Of a DNA stretch of 64,000 bases, positions 26,908 through 35,186 are shown piece by piece. The notes below the pieces were generated by a model. The model ran no database searches and was not told the origin of the DNA. It saw nothing but the letters and a program-made list of their open reading frames with translations. Position 1 is the stretch's first letter. Each line of letters starts with the position of its first letter. Both the position numbers and the translations under genes were made by a program. The DNA comes from Deinococcus puniceus. Lineage in GTDB: Bacteria; Deinococcota; Deinococci; Deinococcales; Deinococcaceae. Location: the NCBI RefSeq assembly GCF_001644565.1, contig NZ_CP011387.1:423001-487000 (forward strand), in the 5' to 3' direction.

Positions 26908-26941
26908 ACGCCTTCCAGCCCACTCAAATCCCCACATCGGC

Positions 26942-26947
26942 TATGCT
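26942..26947 (+). promoter_or_regulatory. -10 element of the SDR gene, leaderless type
   Basis: TATGCT lies 9 nt before the ATG at 26957 and no ribosome-binding site is present. Confidence 0.42.
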
Positions 26948-26956
26948 AAGTCCCTC

Positions 26957-27670
26957 ATGACGCGCCCCACAGATTCGCAGGCCAAGCCGCCGCACCCGTT
27001 GGCTGGTCAGGTTATCGCGGTCACCAGTGCGGATCAGGGCTACGGGCGGGCCATCAGCGGGGCGTTGGCGCAGGCGGGGGCCAGCATTGTCCTCATCGGC
27101 GGCAACAGCGAAACGCTGGCATCGGCGGCCAGCACGCTAGAACACGCGGGTGGCACGGCCATTCCCATCAAGGCCGACGTAGACGTACCGCTGGATTGGC
27201 TCAGTGCCCAGAACCGCATTCTGGATATTTTCGGCTCGCTGCACGGCATCGTTCATCTGGCCGATAAGCGCGCCCACAGCAACTTTACGATGCTGACCGA
27301 GGGCGAATGGATGGACTTGTTCAACTGCAACGTGAAGAGCAGCGTGGCGATTGCCCAGATTTTGCGCCGCCGCCTGCCCGGAGCGTGGCTGACGATCATC
27401 GGGCCGCATCTAGACGACACAGGCCTGCAAGTCCATCCCCAGCGCGGCGCGATTCGCGGCCTCGTGGAGAATGCTTACACCGAGGATTTGCGAATCAACA
27501 TGATCTTGCCGGGGCGGGCCAGTTCCGGGGAAGACGCCCTAGACCGCCCGGTGGCCGAAAGCGTGATGGCGCTCGCTACGCCCGCCCTCGCCCACCTGCG
27601 CGGCAATATCATCGACGTGCCGCTCGCTCCCATTCCCAAACTGCGCGTCACGGAACCGCAGCCTTTCTGA
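26957..27670 (+). CDS. SDR-family protein with degraded catalytic site
   Basis: A 237-residue Rossmann-fold protein of the short-chain dehydrogenase/reductase type. The nucleotide-binding turn is TSADQGYG at 23-30 (Ser replaces the first Gly). The beta-4 region has HLADKRAHSN in place of NNAG. The catalytic YxxxK position reads His160-Pro-Gln-Arg-Gly164, lacking both Tyr and Lys. The fold after it (RINMILPGRA) is normal. It may therefore be a non-catalytic or altered member. It is followed by a long hairpin and nrdR. Composition is like its neighbours. Confidence 0.78.
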   Translation: MTRPTDSQAKPPHPLAGQVIAVTSADQGYGRAISGALAQAGASIVLIGGNSETLASAASTLEHAGGTAIPIKADVDVPLDWLSAQNRILDIFGSLHGIVHLADKRAHSNFTMLTEGEWMDLFNCNVKSSVAIAQILRRRLPGAWLTIIGPHLDDTGLQVHPQRGAIRGLVENAYTEDLRINMILPGRASSGEDALDRPVAESVMALATPALAHLRGNIIDVPLAPIPKLRVTEPQPF

Positions 27671-27691
27671 TGGCTGGTGTTTCTATGGTAT

Positions 27692-27760
27692 GGATTCCGG
27701 CCATTCCGTTATCCTCCGGGAAAATGCCGGAGGCTAACTTCATTCTGGAATCCGTATTTT
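27692..27760 (+). terminator. Long imperfect hairpin between SDR gene and nrdR
   Basis: CCTCCGG (27713-27719) pairs perfectly with CCGGAGG (27727-27733), and outer arms GGATTCCGG/CTGGAATCC extend the stem with mismatches. TATTTTT follows the right arm, so it could terminate the SDR transcript. The arms also look like a small dispersed repeat. Confidence 0.5.
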
Positions 27761-27818
27761 TCCTACTCGCTTTGCTCGAATTGCCCAGTTCTTTCATCAC
27801 TGTTCAATCGGAATTCCG

Positions 27819-28283
27819 ATGAAGTGCCCCTACTGCTCCGCGCCCGATAGTAAAGTCGTGAATTCCCGGCCCAGCGACGAGGGGGCCAGCATTCGCCGTC
27901 GCCGCGAGTGCCTGAGCTGTGCGCGGCGTTTTACCACCTACGAACGTGCCCAATTGGAGCCGCTGATGGTGGTCAAACGCAGTGGCCCCCGCGAAGCGTT
28001 CAACCCTGACAAGCTGCTGCGCGGCCTGACCCTCGCCACCGAGAAGCGTCCGGTAGACCCCGATGTGCTGCGGGCCTTCGCTTATGGCTTTGAAGACGAT
28101 GTGCAACTCGGAGAGATTCCCAGCACCGAAATCGGGCGGCGGGCCATGACGTTTCTGCGCCCACTGGACGGTGTGGCCTACATCCGTTTTGCCAGCGTGT
28201 ACCGAGAGTTCGACAGCTTGGAACGGTTCATCGAGGAAATTCAGGGGTTGAAGGATAAGGAAGAGGGCGACGAGACAGCCTAA
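27819..28283 (+). CDS. nrdR: Ribonucleotide reductase transcriptional repressor NrdR
   Basis: A 154-residue NrdR. The N-terminal zinc ribbon has Cys3, Cys6, Cys31 and Cys34 (MKCPYC and CLSC). The following ATP-cone covers about residues 46-136 (VVKRSGPREAFNPDKLLRGL). NrdR senses dATP/ATP and represses ribonucleotide reductase genes by binding NrdR boxes. No ribonucleotide reductase gene is in the window. The gene overlaps the convergent methyltransferase gene by four bases at its 3' end. Length is normal. Confidence 0.95.
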   Translation: MKCPYCSAPDSKVVNSRPSDEGASIRRRRECLSCARRFTTYERAQLEPLMVVKRSGPREAFNPDKLLRGLTLATEKRPVDPDVLRAFAYGFEDDVQLGEIPSTEIGRRAMTFLRPLDGVAYIRFASVYREFDSLERFIEEIQGLKDKEEGDETA

Positions 28284-29197
28284 AACTCCAACCCCGTCGG
28301 CGTCTCCATGCCCGCCGGAATCGCCGTCACCAGCACTTCATATTTGCCCGTCACGAACACTTTGAAGCCGTGCTTTTGCAGTTGGCGGCGGGCCTGCGTC
28401 ACGTCGGCGCACAGCAGGCTCAGGTCAGGGCGGGCGTAGTTTTTCATGCGTGCGCCGTAGCTGAGGTGACCGCCCAAGTAGCGGGCGTTGGGAAAGCCCA
28501 GAATCAGGCCACCGGTGTGGGTCAAGTGGTGGCGGCGAATGGCCCCCAGCAAGTCGTGTGGTACGACACCGGGGCTTTGCAACAGACTCAGGGCCAGCAC
28601 CAAGTCGAAGGTTCCCAGTTCGGGCAGGGGCAGCGTGTTCACGTCCAGCACGCGGAAGCTGAAGTTGGGAGACCGGGCGCGGGCAGCGGTGAGGGCGCTT
28701 TCATCCACATCTACGCCCAAGACCTCGAAGGTTCGGTCTGCAAAGGCCAAAGCCAAAGCGTCCAGTTCGCGGCCCGCGTTGACGCCCAGTGCCAGTACGC
28801 GGCCACCACTGGGTGGATTCACACGGCGCAGGGCTTCCACGAAGGTGGCCAGAAACACTGGGTCTTCCAACTTGTTCACCCGCGCCCAGTCGCCGTCTGT
28901 GCCGTAGCCCGCTGCATCGGGGGCAGGGGTGGGCGCGTACCGTTGAATGGTCAGGCGAATCTGGCCCGCGCCCAAGATTTCGGGCGTGTGCAAGTGTGCG
29001 CCCAGCAAGTCGGCCAAATCTGTCCACACACTCAGCGGGCGGTGAATGCCTGCACTCGTGGCCTCGCCCGCGTAGAGGCCCAGCCCCAGATCGGGGTCAG
29101 GCACAGTGAAGGTCACGCGGCCTGTATCCACCAGCACGCGGCGCAGGGCGGGCAAGATCAGGCTCATCGGCTCGGACTTGAAGGCCAATTCCATCAA
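28280..29197 (-). CDS. SAM-dependent methyltransferase-like protein
   Basis: A 305-residue protein. The C-terminal two thirds form a class I methyltransferase fold: [18 protein letters not shown] near residues 133-150 as motif [12 protein letters not shown] as the acidic strand 2 end, and [11 protein letters not shown] as motif IV. The N-terminal 110 residues look like a separate substrate-binding domain. The substrate is unknown. The start codon overlaps the stop of the upstream EamA gene by four bases, so they form an operon. Confidence 0.78.
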   Translation of the reverse strand: MMELAFKSEPMSLILPALRRVLVDTGRVTFTVPDPDLGLGLYAGEATSAGIHRPLSVWTDLADLLGAHLHTPEILGAGQIRLTIQRYAPTPAPDAAGYGTDGDWARVNKLEDPVFLATFVEALRRVNPPSGGRVLALGVNAGRELDALALAFADRTFEVLGVDVDESALTAARARSPNFSFRVLDVNTLPLPELGTFDLVLALSLLQSPGVVPHDLLGAIRRHHLTHTGGLILGFPNARYLGGHLSYGARMKNYARPDLSLLCADVTQARRQLQKHGFKVFVTGKYEVLVTAIPAGMETPTGLEF

Positions 29198-30114
29198 GTA
29201 TCAGCCTGCGCGGTGGGCGTCGGCGTTTCTGGGTGGGGAGTGGTGCCCGAACGCTGGCTCAGTACCGTGGCGACCACCACCAACAGCCCGCCCAGTGCGC
29301 CGCGCAGGCCCACTTTTTCCCCGATCAGGGCGTAGCTGAAGGCAGTGGCCGTCACGGGTTCCAGCGCATAGATCAGGCTGGCTTCGGCGGCGCTGACGTG
29401 GCGTTGGCCGACGGTTTGCAGCAGTGTGGTGAGGGCAGTGGCGGCGATGCCCAGATACAGCAGCGGTGCCCAAGCTTGAGGCGGGGGCCAGAGGGTGTTT
29501 GGCGCGGCAACTGCGGCCCACAGCCACGCCACCGCCGTGACCGACACCAGTTGCGCCACCGTAAACGGCAGGGCGGCGTGCCGGTGCGCCAGCCGCTCCA
29601 GCGTGATGATGAACCCGGCGTAGGTGACGGCACAGGCCAGCGCCCAAGCGTCGCCCACCACCAACGCGCCGCCTTCCCAAGACAGCAGCCCCAGCCCCAG
29701 CAGTGCCAGCGGCAACGCCCCCCACAGCGTCAACGGCAGTGGGCGACGCTGAGCAAACGTGAGCCACACCGGAACCAAAATCACGCTCAGGGCGGTAAAA
29801 AACGCCGCCCGGTTCGCCCCGGTGGTTTGCAGCGCGATGGTTTGCGTGCCGTACCCGGCGATCAGCCACAGCCCCAGAATGAAGCCGTCTTTGAGCAGGC
29901 TGGAATCTGAGGTTTTTGCAACAGCGCCCACCTCTAACGCCGGACGGTACAGTAGCAAGGCTGGAGCTAAGGCCACCGTCGCAATCAGGAAACGCCACGC
30001 GATCAGCACGCTGGGTTCCAACACCTCGCCCAAGGTTTTGACCACCGCGAAGGTGCTGCCCCACAGGGCCGTGACCAGAATCAGCAAGAGCACACCGCGC
30101 GTGTGAGAAGACAT
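29194..30114 (-). CDS. EamA-type drug/metabolite transporter
   Basis: A 306-residue inner-membrane protein with ten predicted helices in two EamA repeats (first from about residue 7, [18 protein letters not shown]; second from about 150, [15 protein letters not shown]). The signature [36 protein letters not shown] is near the C terminus. It probably exports a small metabolite. The start at 30114 is preferred over 30135 because TACAAT lies 8 nt upstream and the residues before it are not membrane-like. It is co-transcribed with the methyltransferase. Confidence 0.88.
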   Translation of the reverse strand: MSSHTRGVLLLILVTALWGSTFAVVKTLGEVLEPSVLIAWRFLIATVALAPALLLYRPALEVGAVAKTSDSSLLKDGFILGLWLIAGYGTQTIALQTTGANRAAFFTALSVILVPVWLTFAQRRPLPLTLWGALPLALLGLGLLSWEGGALVVGDAWALACAVTYAGFIITLERLAHRHAALPFTVAQLVSVTAVAWLWAAVAAPNTLWPPPQAWAPLLYLGIAATALTTLLQTVGQRHVSAAEASLIYALEPVTATAFSYALIGEKVGLRGALGGLLVVVATVLSQRSGTTPHPETPTPTAQADT

Positions 30115-30122
30115 CACCGGGG

Positions 30123-30128
30123 ATTGTA
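30123..30128 (-). promoter_or_regulatory. -10 element of the EamA operon, leaderless type
   Basis: TACAAT on the minus strand lies 8 nt before the ATG at 30114, with no ribosome-binding site. Confidence 0.45.
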
Positions 30129-30157
30129 CGCGCAATGCCCACCCGCAAGAACAACAG

Positions 30158-30201
30158 TTTCGGCTCCACCGCCTGCGCTGGGCAGACAGGTGGAGCCGGA
30201 A
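30158..30201 (-). terminator. Terminator of the 30-34 kb surface gene
   Basis: A 12-bp stem (TCCGGCTCCACC against GGTGGAGCCGAA on the minus strand, one G-T pair) has an 18-nt loop and a moderately T-rich tail (CTGTTGTTCTT). It lies about 20 nt after the stop. Confidence 0.62.
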
Positions 30202-30219
30202 CAGGGGAGGGGGGGCGCT

Positions 30220-33200
30220 TTAGCGGATGGCTCCTCTGAAGCAGGCCGTGCCGCTTACTCCGGCAGCTAGGGTGCCGAGGTTGACCGTCATCACACCGCT
30301 GTTGGGCGTTCCGTTGCTGGTTCCGGCCACGTCGGTCAGGCTGCCGCTGGCACTGGTCAGGTAGCTGGTCATGCCTGCGCGGGTCAGCTTGACGCCGTAG
30401 CCGCTGCCCGCAAAGCCAGCTGTATTGGCGTCGGTGTCGTAGCCGTAGGTCGGAGCCGCCGATGCACCCGACAGCAGGGGCTTCACGTTGGCCGGAACAG
30501 GATCGGTGAGGACAAAGTTGGGCAGGGCCGCACCGCCGTAGTTTTGAAAGTCGATGCAGTATTCCAGCACGTGAGTAGGGAGGCCTGTGCCGGTGCTGCT
30601 GAACGGGCCGGAGGTGGTCGAGAGGGTCAGGTTCCGTACCTTCTTGGTCAGCTCGACCAAGACCAGATTCGTGGTGGCGTTGGCGGCCGTGGTTCCCATG
30701 ACATTGCTGGCACTCACAGTGGCCGTGTTCGTCACGCTGGGCTGCGGCGCGGTTTTGATGAGGGCGGCGGAAGGCATTTTCAGCGTAATGGTCACCGTTT
30801 TGCTGTTGCCTGCCGTGGCCGGAATGCTGCCCAGCGCCCAAGTGTAGCTGCTGCCGGTCGGCGTGGGCGTAACCGTGGCTCCGGTGGCATCGGTGGCCGA
30901 GACGAGGGTCGTGTTGGCCGGAAGGGTGTCGGTCAGAGAAACGCCCGTGGCTGCCACAGCTCCGGTGTTGGTCACGGTCAGGGTGTAGACCACGTTCGCA
31001 TCCGGTCTGGCGGCGGCGGCACCCGTTTTGGTCAGGGTCAGCGTGGTGGTCAGGGTGGCCGACACCAGATCGCTGTCGCTGGCGCTGTTGTTGGCGGCCA
31101 CCGTATCCGTGACTCCAGCGGGGGCAGTGATCGTGGCCGTGTTGGTCACGGTGGTGCCCACGGCTGCTGTCACGTTGGCGGTCACGTCGATCTCGTAGAA
31201 CGCTCCTCTGGCCAGCAGCGGAAGGGCCACTCCCACGCCGTTTTCCAAATTCGCAGCGGTGGGCGCGGCGGTGCAGGCGTTGCCAGCGGCAGCGGTGCAG
31301 GTCACCGCAGATTTGGTCAGACCCGTGGCAACATCATCTCTGAGGAGTGCGCCCGTAACACTGGTAGAGCCGTTGTTGGTGACGCGAATGGTGTAGGTGG
31401 TGGTGCTGCTCGGCAGCAAGCCCGTTGCGCCGTTGCTTTTGGTGATGCCGAGGTCAGCGAAGGAGAAGCCGAAATCGGGGCCGATGTTGGTGCCGCTGAC
31501 GTAATTGGGCGTGCCCGTCACGGGGGCGTTGTTGGGGGTCAGGAGGCTGTAGCCTGCCGGAACCGTGTTGACCTCACCGCTATATGAGCCGTCTTCGACA
31601 TGCACGAAATAGCTGAAACCGGGGGGCGGGGGCGGCACGTTGGTAAAGACGTACTTGCCGGTGTCGCTGCCGACACCTGTGATGGTCTTGGCGACGGTCA
31701 CGGGGTTGCCGTTGGAATCCGTGTACTGCAAGTCCACCGTGACTCCGGCGGGCAACTGAGGCTCGGCTGGATTCTGGAAGGAGAGGCTGTTGTCGGTGTC
31801 GCCGTACAGGAAGCCGCTGAGCGTATTGACATAGGTGCCCTGACACTGGTTCAGGCTCAGTTGGTCGAAGGCCAGATCGTTGCCTGTGGCGGCGGGTACG
31901 CGGCTGACCACCTTGAAGGTCGCTGTCGTGGAATTGCCGCTGTTGAAGACGAAGCCCGCCCGACGCCAAGTCGCTTGAACGTCTTGAGGAATATTGCCTG
32001 TGCGGAAATATGACGCGCCGTTGACGAAGAAGTCGATGTTGGGCAGCACGAAACCGGTCTGATTGTTGTCGATCACGTTGGAGAACAGACCGAGAAGTTG
32101 GTAGTTCGTGTAGGGAGTCAGGCCAGCAATGGTCGTCTGAATGATGGTCGCGCCGGGCGTGGCCCCGTTGATCAGCAGGAAGCGTCCGGTGTCCGCGTCG
32201 CTGCTGGCGACTCCTGATCCGGTTCCCGTGACCGTGATGGGCGTCAGAGAGTCTGACCAGGTGCTGTAGATTCGTGGGCTACCGAGGCGGTTGACCAGCG
32301 AGAGCGAGCCGTCGCCGGGGCCACCAGTGGATACCTGCGTATAGCCGTAGCCCAGAGTGGCAGCTGGATAAGGCCACGCGGCGGGCGAACGGGTATTGGT
32401 GCTGGCGACGAGGGGATCGCTGGTACTGACGCCGAAAGTTCCGTTGTTGAAATCGGTGACCAGATTGCTGCCCGTGCCGGTGTTTCCGGCCAGAGCGGAG
32501 CAGATGGCTGGCGTGGTGGGCGTGTAAGGAAGCGTGACCGTATCGGTATCGTCGGCAGTGTTGTTGGTCAAGTCCGGGTCGGTTGTCCCAGAGGGTGCAT
32601 CTACTGTGGCCCTGTTGATCACTGTGCCGCTTGTTGCCGTCACATCGGCGGTGACCAAAATCTCATAGAACGCGCTGCTCGCTAGAAGAGGCAAGCTGAC
32701 ACCTAATGGGTCTTCAAGTGCAGCACTAGTAGGTGCAGTAGCGCAGACATTACTTGTGGCCGTGGAGCAGGCGACTGTCGTTTTGCTCAGGCCAGTGGCG
32801 GGAGCGTCTTTAAGGACGGCTCCGGTGACATTGTTCGGCCCGCCGTTGGTCACCCGGACGGTGTAGGTAGTCTTAGTGCCCGTCAGAATGCTGCTCACGC
32901 CATCCGAGTTGGTGATGGATAGGTTGGCGATTTTGGAGGTGTTGGTCAAGTTGCAAGTAATCACGTCGTTTCCGTTGGGCGTGATGCTGAAGCTCTGGCC
33001 TACACTGCTTGGATTGGGTAGTACGGTGGCACTGCCAGTGTTTGCGTTGGTGCAAGTTATCGCAGTGCTGTAGTCGGCCAGAGTCGAAGGCCCTGTCGCC
33101 ATAATTTCGGTCAGGGTGTAGGTCGTGCCCGCGGCAAGGGTGGTAGCAGAAGTAGATGCTGTCGAGTTGCTTCCTGTCGTTGTCGCGCTGGCTGTTATGG

Positions 33201-34524
33201 TGTTTCCATTCTTAATCTGCACCGTGAATTGGTCAGTGGCGGCGTTGCGTCCGGGGACGGCAATAGTCTTGGTCAGGGTGAGGGTGGGCTGTGCCAAAAC
33301 TCTAAAAGTGGCGGTGGCTGCAGTGGCATTTGTTCCAGTGGTGGTATTGAGGCTGTCTGCTCCGATGGTGTTGACATAATTCCCTACACCTGTAGCAGTC
33401 ACATCTACTCTTAATGTACATCCACCCGCTGGGATACGGGCACCTGCCGCCAATCTAACGCTGCTACTTCCTGCTGCGGCTGTAATGGTATTGCCAGAAA
33501 TATTGCATGTGCCACCCAAGCCGTTAGGGGCGGCTACAACCATGTTGGTCGGTAAAGTATCCAGCAAGTCTGCTTGCAGATATACGGGTGCCAAATTGCT
33601 GTTATTGACATTGATTGTCAGAGTTGTGGTTCCTGATGTGCCAACGATAGAAGTGGGCGAGAAGCTTTTAGTGAGTGTAGGACGGTCAGGCAGCGTAGGG
33701 CAACCGCCTAAATCTGTTAAACCGGTTGATGACCCCTCTAAGGTTGTAATGCCAGTAGTAGGGTCAATTTTATAAATTCCGGGCGCTCCGGTTGTCGGGC
33801 CAGTTCCACTACTGATCAAGAACGTTCCAGTGAGAGGATCAATGACTAATCCGTTTGCACTCCCAGTCCATTGGGTCGTTGCATTCTGTCTAATTGCAAC
33901 TGGAGAAGAGAGTTGTCCAGTTGATAGATTCAACCTCCACAGGAATGATCCGTTGTTAAGACCGCTTGGAACTGTGGTTGTTTGTGCAATGACATAGGCC
34001 TGACCAAGAGAATTGATAGCAAAGTCCCCGTTGCCAGATATCGTGTTGACCAAAACATAGCCGCTAGGCGGCACAAATGATCTGTAACTTCCCCCGACTA
34101 TAGCTCCTGTCGTCAGATCCACTTGGCCGTAAGTTCCTTCCGCGCTATAGACATAATAGTTTCCTGCCGCGTCTGTCGTTCCACCAATAATATTGAGGGG
34201 AGGGGGATTGAGCACACCGCTAGCGATAGTATCAATTCCCGTATTGATATCAAGCTTATGAACACTGTTGTTCACTCGGTCAATATAGTAAACAAATGCG
34301 TTATTTGGATTTTGGGCTATCGCATTCGAGTTATTTGATGCAGCTTGAAAAATCGCAACGGGTGTATTCGTTAGGTCATTAAAAAACCCGATCTGATTTG
34401 TAGAAGAATTAGAAATTGTATACGTCGCTGTACAATATGATGGAGCTGCCATTGCTGTACCTGACACGGCAGCAGCAATGGCAAAAGTTTTGAGAATGTT
34501 TTTTAGAGACTTAGATAGGGTCAT
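30220..34524 (-). CDS. 1434-residue DUF11/beta-propeller surface protein
   Basis: A very large exported protein. Modules in order: signal peptide 1-26 (cleaved after AMA), beta-propeller about 30-275 ending TDLGGC, DUF11 repeat about 278-400, a prealbumin-like repeat about 410-525, DUF11 about 530-660, jelly-roll domain about 675-900 (ending GNDLAFDQLSL), SdrD-B-like domain about 905-1000 (LYGDTDNSLSFQNPAEPQLPA), two DUF11 repeats about 1020-1265, and a C-terminal module 1290-1434 with LEYCI and ACFRGAIR. AAGGAG lies 12 nt before the ATG. The first 300 codons are clearly more A+T-rich than the rest, implying a mosaic origin. It is likely displayed on or released from the cell envelope; the ligand is unknown. 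Confidence 0.85.
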   Translation of the reverse strand: MTLSKSLKNILKTFAIAAAVSGTAMAAPSYCTATYTISNSSTNQIGFFNDLTNTPVAIFQAASNNSNAIAQNPNNAFVYYIDRVNNSVHKLDINTGIDTIASGVLNPPPLNIIGGTTDAAGNYYVYSAEGTYGQVDLTTGAIVGGSYRSFVPPSGYVLVNTISGNGDFAINSLGQAYVIAQTTTVPSGLNNGSFLWRLNLSTGQLSSPVAIRQNATTQWTGSANGLVIDPLTGTFLISSGTGPTTGAPGIYKIDPTTGITTLEGSSTGLTDLGGCPTLPDRPTLTKSFSPTSIVGTSGTTTLTINVNNSNLAPVYLQADLLDTLPTNMVVAAPNGLGGTCNISGNTITAAAGSSSVRLAAGARIPAGGCTLRVDVTATGVGNYVNTIGADSLNTTTGTNATAATATFRVLAQPTLTLTKTIAVPGRNAATDQFTVQIKNGNTITASATTTGSNSTASTSATTLAAGTTYTLTEIMATGPSTLADYSTAITCTNANTGSATVLPNPSSVGQSFSITPNGNDVITCNLTNTSKIANLSITNSDGVSSILTGTKTTYTVRVTNGGPNNVTGAVLKDAPATGLSKTTVACSTATSNVCATAPTSAALEDPLGVSLPLLASSAFYEILVTADVTATSGTVINRATVDAPSGTTDPDLTNNTADDTDTVTLPYTPTTPAICSALAGNTGTGSNLVTDFNNGTFGVSTSDPLVASTNTRSPAAWPYPAATLGYGYTQVSTGGPGDGSLSLVNRLGSPRIYSTWSDSLTPITVTGTGSGVASSDADTGRFLLINGATPGATIIQTTIAGLTPYTNYQLLGLFSNVIDNNQTGFVLPNIDFFVNGASYFRTGNIPQDVQATWRRAGFVFNSGNSTTATFKVVSRVPAATGNDLAFDQLSLNQCQGTYVNTLSGFLYGDTDNSLSFQNPAEPQLPAGVTVDLQYTDSNGNPVTVAKTITGVGSDTGKYVFTNVPPPPPGFSYFVHVEDGSYSGEVNTVPAGYSLLTPNNAPVTGTPNYVSGTNIGPDFGFSFADLGITKSNGATGLLPSSTTTYTIRVTNNGSTSVTGALLRDDVATGLTKSAVTCTAAAGNACTAAPTAANLENGVGVALPLLARGAFYEIDVTANVTAAVGTTVTNTATITAPAGVTDTVAANNSASDSDLVSATLTTTLTLTKTGAAAARPDANVVYTLTVTNTGAVAATGVSLTDTLPANTTLVSATDATGATVTPTPTGSSYTWALGSIPATAGNSKTVTITLKMPSAALIKTAPQPSVTNTATVSASNVMGTTAANATTNLVLVELTKKVRNLTLSTTSGPFSSTGTGLPTHVLEYCIDFQNYGGAALPNFVLTDPVPANVKPLLSGASAAPTYGYDTDANTAGFAGSGYGVKLTRAGMTSYLTSASGSLTDVAGTSNGTPNSGVMTVNLGTLAAGVSGTACFRGAIR

Positions 34525-35113
34525 GTAATTTTATACTCCTTGCTTCTCGAGATGACAAAACTTACTTGGCTGTGTAGAAAGACCGTTTAGACTATTTATT
34601 ACCAATGATCATCTGCTTTAAATGTGCTACATCAGGGCAAATCTTTGATGTCCACGTGACTCTTTAGTCTGTTTATCTGAAATTTACTAACCGTTTCAAG
34701 CAAATATGAATGTAATTTAATAAAGAAGGATCACTCGGTGTGTTGAATCACTGTTTAGCTAGGGTGTCTTCTCGGCAGACCAAAAATTCTATTAAGGGTG
34801 ATGACAGCTAGAGTTGATTAAAGTTTGGGGGTCTACCACAAATCGGAGCTTAGCTAACCTTTTCTTGTCGAAGCGTCACAGGCGGCTATGAATGAGTGAA
34901 GAATTGCATCTTCGCACTGTGTATATGCCACTCATATATAAATAACCGACCTCTTCTTTAATAAGTGAGACGTAGTATAATTAAAAATTATTAATAATGT
35001 AGATGAATATTCCCCTAAATGACAATGCGATGTAAGATACTCTCTGTCTTTGTTTTCTAATAACTTGAATAAAATATTCTTGGTACTGATTTTGAAATTC
35101 GAGGCCGATAGAC
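34525..35113. other. AT-rich gap between two surface genes
   Basis: About 590 bases, markedly A+T-rich, hold the AAGGAG and presumed promoter of the downstream surface gene. A 67-codon minus-strand frame (34932-35135) runs into the terminator and is not supported. I see no RNA gene or repeat here. Confidence 0.5.
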
Positions 35114-35151
35114 CAAAAAAATCCCCCCACTGCACCGTGCAGATGGGGGGG
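35114..35151 (-). terminator. Strong terminator of the 35-40 kb surface gene
   Basis: On the minus strand a GC-rich stem (CCCCCCATCTGCAC with GTGCAGTGGGGGG, one mismatch) is followed by seven T residues. Confidence 0.85.
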
Positions 35152-35186
35152 AGCGGCGGGGGGGGCGGTTACTGCCCGACGTTAGC

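Noticed and set aside
28370..29335. 321-codon plus-strand frame opposite a methyltransferase gene
   Set aside because: It lies antisense to a gene with clear SAM motifs; composition is Gln/Val/Gly-rich as expected for a shadow frame.
34932..35135. 67-codon minus-strand frame in the AT-rich gap
   Set aside because: It starts inside the strong terminator at 35114-35151, has no ribosome-binding site, and AT-rich sequence easily gives chance frames.
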